DNA of 16,848 bases from Daldinia sp. FL1419 (GCA_025201765.1 MU623688.1:1-16848); one strand, 5' to 3'; positions 1 through 10,076 are shown, counted from the first letter of the stretch. Made by a program: numbers and translations. Notes: generated by a model from the letters alone, not told the origin.

Positions 1-130
1 CCTTTAACCCCCCCCCCCCCCCCCCTTTAAAAAAAAAAAAAAAAAAAACTTATGTAATTGGGGTGACTCAGTTATAAAAATAATTAAAAAAGAAACTTAA
101 TTAAAAACATAAGAATAATTTTATAATTAG
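1..130 (+). repeat. Direct repeat copy 1, with poly-C and poly-A runs
   Basis: A run of 18 C (8-25), TTT and 20 A (29-48) is followed by a segment (about 48-130) that recurs in the same orientation at about 5224-5345. In the first 35 bases after the A run (48-85 against 5258-5295) the copies differ only by G/A and C/T transitions. The poly-C run here lines up with CTCC plus a T run in the other copy, as expected if that copy's C tract was converted to T. The first copy may be cut by the window edge. Confidence 0.55.
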
Positions 131-369
131 AGTTACCTTAAAGAACCCTATTGGTCCCCCCCCTTTAAGATTTATATGTTCTTTTAAATATAAATAAGTT
201 TTTAGGAATTATTTTCTTACCTAATTAATGGAAATTGTATATAATTCTTTAAAGATTATTTTTTAAACGTTTTATATGAATAATATATGTTCTTTAATTT
301 GTAATTTCATTATATATATTATTATTATTAAACAATCATATAAATTTATTTCTCTATTTAATCAATTTA

Positions 370-600
370 TTCCCTTTTTTAAGATATAATTACTTAATTA
401 CGGAAGGCTTATAATCAGATGCCTGCCAGGAAGCTCATGTATAAGGTTAATAATAATTAAATTGAAAAAAAAAGAAGAAGATCTAATTATAGGTAAAAAA
501 TTCTAAAAGTTTATAAATAACGTTATAAGCGTATGTGCTACAAATTGGACCTACCATTATTACCCCCTTAATAAATTTAAATTATTATAAGGTTTATTAT
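370..600 (+). repeat. Direct repeat pair, copy 1 (possible LTR remnant)
   Basis: This segment recurs in the same orientation at about 4150-4375, an offset of about 3773. Shared landmarks are a GAAGGYTTATAATC word (404/4177), a GAAGATCTAATTATAGG word (477/4251) and a TTGGACCTACC-like word (545 here, CTGGACCCACC at 4318). Most differences are transitions. A pair about 3.8 kb apart could be the two LTRs of a retrotransposon. I cannot place TG...CA ends or a target duplication, and similarity continues upstream of the only TGTTGG-like candidate end (4197), so the LTR reading is tentative. Confidence 0.55.
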
Positions 601-644
601 TAAAATTTGAGTTTAAAAAAAAATTTAAAATTATAATTTTAAGT

Positions 645-2720
645 AAGGGATGCCAGCACCCCGAAGAAGCCTTCTTAAACCATTGGACAGAAAGATGGGA
701 ACAGCATAAGAAGGACACCATTATGCCAACAACTTAATTACCACCCTTTAACATAAAGATCAATAATTGATATTTTAATTTACAAAAATATAAAATATTA
801 GTACTACTATAGATACACATTAAGAAAATAGGATTAAAAACTTTTTTATTTAATAGAAAGGTTTTTAGAATAAATATTTTTAAATATAAATATAATAAAA
901 GGAAAATAATATAATATATAATTTTTAAATATTTTAAATATATTTTAATATAGGTTCATTTTAAATGGAATTTAATTCCAAAAATTTTCTTAATTAATAT
1001 AAATTAGAAAAAAATATTATCCAACCTTAATAAAACTTTATTAATAATTTATTAATTCCTTAAATAAATTTAATTATTTATATATAAAATAATATTATAA
1101 TTTATTTAATATAAATATTTCCAAAAATTTTATATTAAATAAAAAAATATAAATAATAATATATTAATAAAATCTTTTAAAAGGATTATATTTTTCCGGA
1201 ATTGTTCTACATTTATTCTAAATTATATTTATTAAAATTATTTTTTTTATATCCACTTCTTTATCCTCTTCTTTATTCTCTTTAATTATATATATTAAAG
1301 AATTTTAAGTAAAAGTAAATATATTTTTAAAAAGAAAGTTATATTTATTAAAATTTAAATTTAAATATATTAAAAGATTATTAAAAATTTATAGCGGATT
1401 ATTATTAAAGAATAATAAAATATTTAATACCAATTAAATTTCTTAAATAAAAAATTATTATAATAATAATATATAAAAATAATATAAATTGCTAAAAATA
1501 AAATAATATATATATACCTCTTTCCAAAATTAATTCCCTTATAAATCCTATATTATAATTAATAAATATTTATAAAATAAATATAAAATAAAATTATATT
1601 AAAAAATAATTATAATATTAATAACATTAAAATAAATAATTTTCTTAAAATTATTAAAATATATAAAAGTTATAAATTTAATAAATAAAAAATTAAATAT
1701 AATAAAAATAATTATTAAATATTATTAATAATCCCTTAATAAATTTCTTAAAACTTTAAAAATCCTAAAAAAGTTATAATAAAATTTTAATAATTAATTC
1801 CTAGAATTATATTAAAAAAGTATAGTTACACTTTTTATACAATTCCCCATTTTTAATAAGCAAATTGTTCTTATAATATATAACTATATCAGAATTATAA
1901 TCCCAATACAATATAATATTAAAATATCATATTAAATCTAAAATATTATAATAATTTTAATAAAATATTTAAAATATTTAAAAAAGGTTAATTATAAGAT
2001 AAAATTAAAGAGATATTAGAATATTTATAAATATATACATTTTTTTTATTTAATATAATATATATATAAAAGTAAAATTAGTTTTTTGAGGTAGTATTGG
2101 ACTATAAATATAATAGGTATAATAATATTATATTATAATATTATAAAATATAAATAAAGTATATAAAAAGGATTAAAATTAATTAAAAAGGGTTATAAAT
2201 TAATAATATCATTTTAAATCATTTTAAAAAATAAATATAATATTAAAATATTAAAAAAAAATTATAAAAATAAAAATAAATAATAATTTTTTATAAAAAT
2301 ATAAAATCATTTATATATATTTATATTTTACACAAATCATATATACCCCAACCCTCTTTTAAAACAACTTTTTTATAATGTAATAACATTTTTATTATTT
2401 ATTAAAAAAAATAATAAAATTATTTCGGATTTTATTATTATTCCATATTTAAATCATTATTATATTATTTCATAAAGCTTAAATATTATAACATATAAAA
2501 TATTTTTCTATATTAAAATCTAATCATTTTTATTAAAAGGTAAATTCTAATAAGAATATAGGATAAAATTAAAATTATAATAATATAATTTAATTGAATA
2601 AGTAGTAAATAGGTTTTCTTTGGAATATGGTTTTTACTTGGAATAAATACCAAAAGATGGATCAGATATCTGTAATATATTCTAGGTAAATTGGGGTAAT
2701 AATAAATAATAAAATAATAA
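645..2720 (+). repeat. Left arm of 2.1-kb inverted repeat
   Basis: The reverse complement of this segment is found at about 13855-15937. Position 712 pairs with 15870 and position 2682 with 13880. The sums of paired coordinates (16582 and 16562) differ by only 20, and an extra stretch of about 20 bases near 14095-14120 in the right arm accounts for that. Substitutions in the checked stretches are nearly all C/T or G/A. At 663-675, for example, this arm keeps C and G where the other arm has T and A throughout. The gene-proximal end lies in a TAA microsatellite (about 2698-2735). Homology fades outward near 645. Confidence 0.85.
681..1000 (+). pseudogene. Non-LTR (LINE, Tad-like) retrotransposon ORF2 C-terminal relic
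   Basis: One frame starting at 681 reads continuously as a decayed protein. An HWTERWEQHKK stretch (681-713) is followed by IKKIGLKTFLFNRKV (819-863). The second resembles the R-T-G-K-I-G-L-x-x-F-L-x-x-R-x-V-P block near the C-terminus of fungal LINE reverse-transcriptase proteins, where a Cys/His-rich segment usually follows. The K-Y-K-Y run at 882-893 sits where C-x-C would be, as TGT-to-TAT conversion would give. The in-frame stops at 735 (TAA), 768 (TGA) and 810 (TAG) are each one C-to-T change from CAA, CGA and CAG. The element is dead. The family call rests on my memory of the motif and has not been searched. Confidence 0.6.
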
Positions 2721-4149
2721 TAATAATAATAATTTTAAATAATTATATAATTATTTTTATTTTTATTACTTTATTTTACCTGATAATCGTAGGGGTCAAA
2801 CGCCAAAAAATTATAATCCTTAATTATATAATCCTTATTACTATAACATATACATCAATCCTTAAATTGCCAGTATTTTCAGCATTTAATTATTATTAAA
2901 AAAGTTATATAATCCTTTTTAATCCATAAATATAAAAGAAACATTTTATTATTATTAAATTAAATAATAATAAAGGTTCTAATTAATATATCCATCTTAT
3001 TATTTATATAAAGAACAAATTTATTATTATTTTAATTATTAAATGATATAATAAGTATATAAATTTAATATATAATATAAAGAATATTTTTTAATCATTA
3101 ATTTTAATTTATAATTTGTTTATAATAATATATTAAAAGTTTTTAATTTAATAATTGTTAGGGAAATTAGTAATATTAATATATTAGTATATTTTTTCCT
3201 AAGTAGTTAGGAAATGGTAAATAGATTTATTATAAATTATATAAAAAGATTGGAATTCTTTAATAAATTATTGTTATTTATTAATATTTTTATATAAATA
3301 TAATAAATTGTTAAAAATAATTATATAATTTTAGATTTGATTAGTTTTAATATAAATTAGTTAAGGTATTATTAATTTTTGAATTTTAGGTTTAAAATTG
3401 TTGAAGAAATAATGGAATTTAATTTTGTTATTGCTTATAAAAATTTTATTAATATATATTTTATTTTTAATTTATAATAATTAAATATTAAGATTAGTAA
3501 GGCTTAATAGGAAAGATAAGTTAAAAAGGTATAATTTTGGTTTAATTGTAATAGGTGCCTGAGGTATTGCTGGTTAAATGTTTAAATTTAAGAATAATAA
3601 GGTTATTAATAATTAAATATTTTTTCTTTAAATTTAACTTTTAAAATATTAATTTTAATATTAAATTTAATAATGAAATTATTATATAAACTTTTATAAG
3701 TTTTTTGAATAATTTGATTAATTTGTTAAAAGGAGAGGGGGGTATTTTATTTTATTATAAGAATATTGGAATTATTAATATTATATTAAAAAGAAGTTAA
3801 AATTAAATCTTTTATAATTAATAATTTAAATTAAAGAAAAAAAGGTTGGAATTAATTTAGTAATTACTTTTATTAATATTAAATTTAGATTATAAAAAAA
3901 TTATAAAATATTTAAAGTTTTTGATAAGGTTTAAATATATAATTAAGAAAGATTGATTAACCATTTGATTTATTTAGGGATTAAGATCAATTGTAATATG
4001 GATATTTGAAGGAGATTTCCGCTATTCAAATCTGGTTACGCAATGTCTTTAAGACTTTAATAAGTTAAAATATAAATATAAAATAAGGGATTATAAAAGA
4101 AATATAAATATAAGGGGTTGAAAATATAAGTATTAATATTGCAGGTTTA

Positions 4150-4375
4150 ATTCAAAAAATTTAATTATAATTATAGAAGGTTTATAATCAAATGCCTGTT
4201 GGAAGGCTCACGTACGAGATTAATAATAATTAAATTGAGGAAAAAAAAAGGAAGATCTAATTATAGGTAAAGAATTTCAGGAATTTATAAGTAATGTTGC
4301 AAGTGTACGTGCCACATACTGGACCCACCGTTGCTTACTTTATATCTTCTAGTTTATATAATTTCTGGTTTATTA
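4150..4375 (+). repeat. Direct repeat pair, copy 2 (possible LTR remnant)
   Basis: Partner of the repeat at about 370-600, in the same orientation. This copy keeps more G and C (for example GTACGTGCCACATACTGG at 4304-4321), so it is less mutated or read differently by RIP. The GC-richer patch continues past the shared segment to about 4440 without a match I can see in copy 1. Confidence 0.55.
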
Positions 4376-4449
4376 TGGGTTAGTTGAAGTATAGGGCATA
4401 TCCTACAGGAATTATTAGAGCTCCTGTTCAATATCCTAACCTTATACTT

Positions 4450-4720
4450 TTATTATATAAAGTTTTATAATTTTATATTTAAGAACTTAAGCTGATTAAA
4501 TAGGAAAATAATTCTTAAAATTTTATTTATATATTAAAAATCTTATAAAAATTTTAAAAAGGTTAAATTAGTAGATTTTATCCTAATCCTATTACCCCAA
4601 TTTATTATTATAAAAAATTAATAATTTTATATTTAAGAATTTAAATTAATTAAATAGGAAAATAACTTTTGAAAGTTTATTTATATATTAAAAAATTTGT
4701 AGGAACTTTAGAAAGGTTGG
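4450..4720 (+). repeat. Imperfect tandem duplication, unit about 154 bp
   Basis: About 4450-4566 repeats as about 4604-4720 at an offset of 154. Both units contain AATTTTATATTTAAGAA (4469 and 4623), TTAAATAGGAAAATAA and a TTTATTTATATATTAAAAA stretch, and both end in AAAGGTT. Most differences are A/G or C/T. No coding potential is visible. Confidence 0.7.
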
Positions 4721-4755
4721 TTTTATAAAGGTTAATAAAATTTACTTTAATTATA

Positions 4756-5209
4756 TCCCTTGAGGTGCAAGTGTAACACGGTGGGGGGCACTAAAAATTA
4801 TATCCAATTAGAAATTATTAAAATATAGTTATATGCTTTTATACCAAACTTTGCTTATGCCATAAAATACCAACATTTATCAGTTTTATTGATATATTTT
4901 TGTAATAAGATTTAATCTTTAATAATATATTAAATTTTTATCAATATTTCCATATAAAAATATTAAGAATAAAGGCTAAAAAATCATTATAATAAAATAT
5001 AATTGAATATATATCTATTAAAATTAATAATTATTTATTATAATTTAAAATTAAATGCTTTATTATATTAAATAAATATTTTATGATTATTAGAATGGTA
5101 TTTCTAATATTAAGTGAGGCTATTTTTGTGGTATATAAGCTTTTGGATCAATTAAATTACTAGCATTTTTTTAATGCCCCTTATTATATTACACTTGTAC
5201 CTCAAAAGA
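4756..5209. mobile_element. 454-bp non-autonomous TIR element (MITE-like), TA-flanked
   Basis: The ends are inverted repeats of about 42 bp (4756-4797 and 5168-5209), beginning TCCCTTGAGG on the left and TCTTTTGAGG when the right end is read inward. They match at 32 of 42 positions. All ten differences are C-to-T or G-to-A in the right copy, so the original TIRs may have been identical. TA dinucleotides flank the element on both sides (4754-4755 and 5210-5211), which fits Tc1/mariner-superfamily insertion. There is no open reading frame inside. Within the left TIR, GGTGGGGGGCACTAA (4780-4794) recalls the terminal sequence of the Fusarium impala/mimp family, but the TIR here extends about 22 bp further out, so this is not simply a mimp. 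Confidence 0.75.
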
Positions 5210-5223
5210 TAATTATATTAGAA

Positions 5224-5345
5224 CCTTTTATTAAAATCTCCTTTTTTTTAAAAAAAAACTTATATAATTAAAGTAACTTAATTATAAAAATAATTTTATT
5301 AATTTAAAATCTTTAAAAAGCAAAAATAATTTTAATATTAAATTT
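5224..5345 (+). repeat. Direct repeat copy 2 of the window-start segment
   Basis: This matches about 15-130 in the same orientation, offset near 5210, with a T run and an A run followed by ACTTATATAATTA and a shared TTATAAAAATAATT. Relative to copy 1 the changes are G-to-A and C-to-T. It lies 13 bases outside the right end of the TIR element. Confidence 0.5.
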
Positions 5346-5400
5346 ACTAAAATAAATAATAAATAGATCCAAATTTCCAAGGGCCTTATAGTACCTTTCT

Positions 5401-5799
5401 CTTAAGAGTCCCATTTAAGCAACATCCCCCAGTATAAATATAAAGAGAAGAAGAAAAACATATCAAATATTTACATGTTAACCAAGTAAGATGGACCTCC
5501 GCTTCCACACATTGTAGCAAGAAAGCTGCGGTGAGTAATTGGCCTTGATTTGATTTCCCTTGACACGAAATAGAAATAGACCATGGAGAGCTGGGTTTAT
5601 CTCAGAGTGTAGGCAAGGACGGAATCGGGATTATTCAGAGGGTGTTACTGGGAAAGCATATCACGGGAAAATACCCAAATTTATTCATTCGTCTCAATTC
5701 AGAGTATATCGGCGACGACTATCGCAAGCCATTCCTGAACTCCTGTCGAAAGATGCATCGGAAAAAAAGAAGCCCACTTTCAGCCTACCCAGTCCATAT
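5401..5799. other. Non-coding transition from AT-rich block to RPL12 3' side
   Basis: Base composition rises to normal over this stretch, which lies downstream of RPL12 on its minus strand. It should hold the RPL12 3' untranslated region. An AATAAA hexamer on the minus strand at 5680-5685 lies about 115 bases beyond the stop, but fungal polyadenylation signals are loose. Short open frames here have no recognisable product. I see no RNA gene. Confidence 0.4.
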
Positions 5800-6602
5800 T
5801 TATTCTTCCGGAACTAGATCGGGGTCAGCAAGGTAACTGGAAGAGTAAAATGATGGAATAGACCAAGACGTTACTTACTTTCGATCTCGCCGCTTTCGAT
5901 GTCGTCGCTGATGTCCTTGGGGCTTCGTCCGTCCACTTGGCAGCCCACACTGAATGCTGTTCCTAGAATCTCCTTCACAGATCCCTTTAGGTCCTTAGAG
6001 AAAGACTTGAATCGCATAGTTCGGGCAATCTCGATGATGTCGTCAAGAGGTACGCTCTTGGAGTGCTTGATGTTCTTTTCCTTCTTCCTGTCACGGGGCG
6101 GCTCCTTCAATGCCTTGATGATGAGGGAAGAAGCTGTGGGAACAACGGAGACGGCGGCTTGACGGTTCTGGATCGTAAGCTTTACGGTGACTCGTAGACC
6201 CTTCTATTCATTCCAACGCGGTCAGCCTAGGGCATCTTCTTCACGCAGCATCTTCCAAACACTTACCCAGTCACCAGTAGCCTTGGCGATGTCTTCTCCG
6301 ACTTTCTTGGGCGACAAACCGAGAGGACCGATCTTGGGGGCAAGCGCCGAGGAGGCACCAACCTCACCACCGGTCGCTCGAAGGTGGCTGTATATTTATT
6401 TGTTAGTTTTTAATTCTGCATCATCGCAATTCCCTGTTGCCGGCCAAATTGCGCTCGGATTGGTGTTCTCTTTTTTTCTTTCTTTTTTTTCTTTGGTACG
6501 TACATCACCTTAACCTCGTTGGGATCGAACTTGGGAGCTGTATTCTGTCAGTTAATTTACACCATCTAAACTTGCGTCGACCAAATTTATGAACTTACGC
6601 AT
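5800..6602 (-). CDS. RPL12: 60S ribosomal protein L12 (uL11), five coding exons
   Basis: This is a component of the large ribosomal subunit stalk base, where uL11 binds 25S rRNA at the GTPase-associated centre. Coding exons on the minus strand are 6602-6599, 6537-6504, 6387-6267, 6203-5879 and 5813-5800. They sum to 498 nt, or 165 residues plus stop, the same length as yeast L12. The four introns (61, 116, 63 and 65 nt) start GTAAGT or GTACGT, end TACAG, ATAG or CTAG, and carry CTGAC or CTAAC branch sites. The protein opens MPPKFDPNEVK, has the N-terminal GGEVGAS...LAPKIGPLGLSPKKVGEDIAKAT region and then the RNA-binding C-terminal domain (KALKEPPRDRKKEKNIKHS, DIIEIARTMR, EILGTAFSVGCQVDG), and ends GEIEIPEE. 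The first coding exon is only four nucleotides (ATGC) and the last only 14. Reading through the last intron would replace the ending with an SK dipeptide and stop. Splicing is inferred from family conservation. Confidence 0.95.
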
Positions 6603-6860
6603 CTTCGCTCAGGTATCAAGTCTCACGGGGTTGCCAATAAAAATCCTGGGGAGACTTTCTGCGTAAGATGTTAATGAGCCTCGTGAGCAGCAGTGCTTAC
6701 AAACAAGAGAGTGAAAATTGAAGAAAGTGGTCTTGATGAATTTTGGTTGTGGGCTAGACAAGCCCTAGACAGTGGGGTTTGTATTTTCGTACTTAGGGAA
6801 GTATGTAGATATGCAACTGCCCTAGGTTAGGAGAATGGGAGTAAATAAGTGGGTCAGCGT
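6603..6860 (-). promoter_or_regulatory. RPL12 upstream region with paired CCCTAG motifs
   Basis: Upstream of the RPL12 start, the minus strand has a pyrimidine-rich tract (6700-6730), common at fungal transcription starts. Further out are two GCCCTAG words (6762-6768 and 6819-6825 on the plus strand). Short CCCTA/TAGGG motifs are known from ribosomal protein promoters in several fungi. Two copies about 58 bp apart are suggestive but could be chance. Confidence 0.3.
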
Positions 6861-7385
6861 AAGCCAATCGAAAATTGATTGGGCAAAAAAGTTCCAGGTG
6901 CTAGTATGCCCCTTCGCCTGGCCAGCTTCCATCTTTTCGTCAACGGATTCTGTTGGATTAGTAAGCCTCAAAATTAACTTAGAAAATTCTCTCCGTTACT
7001 ACAATTCCATAAAAGCCTCACTGCTTTCTCTAAAATAACTTAAATTTTACAATATCAATGGCAGGAAGATATATAATAAAAGGGCCAAACATATTATTCA
7101 TGAGGGCATATGCTTTTATTGACGCACGAACTAGCGACTCTTGCTGTCTACCATCTACCATGATTAATCATACTACTGCGTATATGAGCTGCTCCAAGCC
7201 GGCTTCGTCATCCTTTTCAGGATCAAAATAATTTTAAGATTAACATGTAAGACGACGAGCTTGCTAAAATTGTTACAATCGTATTAGAGGGCAAGGAGAA
7301 TGAAGTAATGGTGAAGTCCAAAAAAAGCTACATAGAACAAGCATCATAAAGCCCTCGTTGAACGAGTTATGTTATCACTGTGCTA
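6861..7385. other. Intergenic region between SEC23 3' end and RPL12 promoter
   Basis: Both flanking genes are on the minus strand, so this holds the SEC23 3' untranslated region and distal RPL12 promoter. A minus-strand AATAAA lies at 7115-7120, about 270 bases past the SEC23 stop. A perfect short palindrome, CTCGTTGAACGAG (about 7353-7365), is present. I find no convincing gene or RNA. Confidence 0.4.
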
Positions 7386-10076
7386 TTAATTCGTCCCGCT
7401 TACGGCCAGCCTAGAATGTATGGTTAGTCTCGCCCATTTATTTGGAAATAAAAGATAAAAGTCAGCAAGGAAGTATACGAACTTCATCAAATGGTCCATA
7501 AAAGTTTGAAGTGATACGTCATCCGTAAATATGGTCTGTGCTGTCTGCGCACCTACACCACCGTAGGCCCCCGTAGTATGTGTCGTCGACGGGTTCAGCT
7601 TGGAGAGTAGAAATCGCGCTTGAGATCCACCTGCGTCACATACGATGAAGCGAGGAAGGGGAAAGCGGTCCGCAATCAGATCCTATTTGGGGGTTCTATT
7701 AGCCTCCATTTACCCTACTTTAACTTATGATAGCAATACGTACCCTTGCATCTTCTTTTGGCTGCTCCAAAAGCGCTGCGAAGTTTTCATAGCCTTCTTG
7801 GTCCTGATACCCTGCTTTCTTCCATTCGGCAATCGTTTCTCCATGGAAGATGAGAATGTGGAAGAATGTATCCAGCAATAAAATATGTGTAGGCTGAATG
7901 GACGTAGAATCTAACAGAACGGGCTGGCCTCCATCCTGATCGAATGTATATGAATCGAGCGTCGGTTGAATCATGATGAGCGAGTTGCTCACATCCTCGT
8001 GGTTCAATACATGGCGATAAAAGGCCGTCTCATCCGGCGAGTTATTGAAAACCTGGAGGAACTGACTTCGTCGTAGATGAAACATGAACTGAGGGTACAA
8101 TGTAAAGTTCTTCTCGAGCCTAAACGAAGAGGGATCGTCCTTTCTATAATCGGCAAAACGAGAGCACAACCGGATCAGCATACGATCCACCCATCGAAGC
8201 ACATCTGGACCATCATCCACTTCGGCCTTAAATACAGCGATTCGGGACATGAGTACCGCGGCCGCTTCCTGATCGAACGATTGCGCAATCGCCGGGTCAC
8301 CCGCCGGACCGCTCAAGTTCCTAGCGATTGTGGTGACGCGAAGATGAAACTGACCTGAGGAATGTTGGTAATAGGTCAAGAACTGCATCATACCCTTCTG
8401 TTGACCCTGTTGATGCTGCGTTGGGCCGCCTTGGCTAGCAATCTCAAAGTAGACACCGTAGCTGGCATTCGGGTCGATCCCGCACATCTTCCACGAGCAC
8501 GTGTTGCCAATACCACATTCGGTCTCGCCTACCGATGTCGACTTTTTGTTTAAGGACACGGCATGGCCGATCAGGCCGGTCACCTTTAATTCTTTCGTCG
8601 TCAAAACTTCGAGAACCGCATTAAAGCCCATGAGTAGATTGTCATCCCCATCTTTCTCGAAGACACGAATAAAGGACTGCTTGAACATGGACGAGGTAAA
8701 ACTATCTGTCAGGATCATGTGACCACCAGTCGAGTTACACAGCCCTTTCATTTCGAGCAAGCCAACTTGGTCTAAGCAGCCCGCAAAGATGTCTATTATG
8801 TGGCCATTGTGGGCTGTCCGCTTCGCCAAGTTATCGTAGAACTACGGGAATTGGTCAGTGCAAATGCAAATGAATCTATACTGCGAATCCAATCTACCTT
8901 GAGGGCCTTTTTGTAATATTTGATGTTGTCCCGATCAATGTCATGATGGGAACGAATGGGTTCACGTAATTCGGGGCCAACTACCATACCGGGGCCTTCC
9001 GTGGCAGGACCACCGGCAAAGAGCATGATTCGCCCACCCGCATTTTGGAACGAAGATTCGAGCAGGCCCACCGCCACGCTCAACGCAACACCGGAGCATC
9101 GAAGATTCCGCCGGTCGCTAGCGACAGGCCAAGGGTCTTTCTGCAATTGCTCCAGAATCTTAGTCAGCTGGAATTCGCATTGCTGTACGGGCAACAGGAA
9201 TCGAGTCGCGGGCCCCATCGGTATCATCGGTCGGCCGGGCTGCTGCTGGGGCATACCCGGACGGAGACTCGGGGCTAGCAAACCGAGCATCTCTTGCACT
9301 TGCTTAGCCGAGTAGTCTTTGCTACCACGAAATACGTAGGATTTGGCGCACTCGGTATAGCCAATCTCATGCACTTGGGCCTAGAAAACGCAGGGGTCAG
9401 CCATACAAACAATCCCCAACGTAGAGGACATAGGCGCACCATGGTTCCGTAGGTAATCAGGCCAACGAGTGCATTTTCGGGAAGGAGGCTCAAGCTCATG
9501 ATGAGCGATTCTTTCAGGGCCGATAAACTGTCCTCCTCCTGGCAAGTGTCGACGACATAGAGAAAGATCGGAGGGCTAGGAGCTGGTCGGGAGAGTCGAT
9601 ACTCGATCGTGGTGTTGGACGGGTGTAACTCAGGGGGGATCGCATTGGGCGTAATGTCCTTGTAATGAGGCGGTAGCGGATTCCTCGAGAGGCAGAAGGG
9701 ACAGATCCATAGACGAGCTCGGACGTCGACTTGGCTAGGGGTCGTTAGTGATATAATTTGAACGGCGTGGCGCGAGGGCGAAGGAAAGGATAACGCACCA
9801 GAAGGGGTTCAAAACGGAGCGACACGGCTGTTTACACGTTACGGGCTCGAATTGTAGCAAAGGCGTATCGGGTTTCTCTTTTAGGGGCGTGTAAAGAGCT
9901 CCGATAGGAACCACGAGTCGGGACGCTTCCTATGTCGAATTAGCCTACATGCGCTCACGAAAATGTAGCCAATATATTTCTACCATTCGAGAGCTGGGGA
10001 AGACATTCCAACTTAATCGGACTCCATCCCGATCTTCCACCTCACTCCATTGTTCTTTTAACGCTTCGTAATCCAT
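7386..10076 (-). CDS. SEC23: COPII coat protein Sec23, GTPase-activating protein for Sar1
   Basis: Sec23 pairs with Sec24 in the inner COPII coat on endoplasmic reticulum exit sites and stimulates Sar1 GTP hydrolysis. Minus-strand exons are 10076-9984, 9929-9799, 9734-9440, 9380-8898, 8841-7744, 7682-7483 and 7410-7386. They sum to 2325 nt, or 774 residues, close to the 768 of yeast. All six introns (54-72 nt) have GT...AG ends and a CTRAY branch site. Visible parts are: N-terminus [18 protein letters not shown]; zinc-finger cysteines C63, C67, C86 and C89; the trunk domain (about 125-400) with a Pro/Gln-rich insert [12 protein letters not shown]; the beta-sandwich and helical regions, including [17 protein letters not shown]; and the C-terminal gelsolin domain. 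R723 in [11 protein letters not shown] aligns with the yeast arginine finger R722. The protein ends LAVSGTN from a 25-nt last exon. It appears intact. The RPL12 start lies about 780 bp downstream on the same strand, so this is not an operon-like unit. Confidence 0.96.

Larger units (their letters stand above)
1..5400. repeat. Left AT-rich, RIP-degraded transposon block
   Basis: This is gene-free DNA of extreme AT content, dominated by TAA/TTA/ATT runs and with stops in every frame. Small islands that kept some G and C (for example 645-760, 3960-4050, 4175-4440 and 4756-4800) stand out. Wherever two copies of a repeat can be compared here, they differ almost only by C/T and G/A transitions, the signature of repeat-induced point mutation. 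The block holds a non-LTR retrotransposon relic, direct repeats, a tandem duplication and a TIR element, listed separately. Stretches between them (for example 2740-4150) show nothing I can identify beyond RIP-saturated sequence. The edge to normal composition lies at about 5380-5460. A mitochondrial origin is unlikely because no mitochondrial gene is visible and the block runs straight into nuclear genes. Confidence 0.85.

Noticed and set aside
1..50. Telomere-like end (C-rich run followed by A run)
   Set aside because: It is a homopolymer of C, with no TTAGGG/CCCTAA repeats, and a mutated copy of the adjacent sequence sits internally at 5224-5345.
3540..3585. Zinc-knuckle-like reading CNRCLRYC in the AT-rich block
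   Set aside because: The spacing does not match C-x2-C-x4-H-x4-C and the frame has no support on either side.
1..5400. Mitochondrial DNA or a nuclear mitochondrial insertion as the source of the AT-rich block
   Set aside because: No mitochondrial gene, tRNA or rRNA is visible, and repeat copies show RIP-type transitions expected only in nuclear DNA.
7353..7365. Perfect palindrome CTCGTTGAACGAG as a terminator or operator
   Set aside because: Hairpin terminators do not apply to fungal polymerase II genes, and a single 6-bp arm is easily chance.
8077..9315. Plus-strand open frames opposite SEC23
   Set aside because: They lie wholly antisense to strongly conserved SEC23 exons and have no independent coding support.
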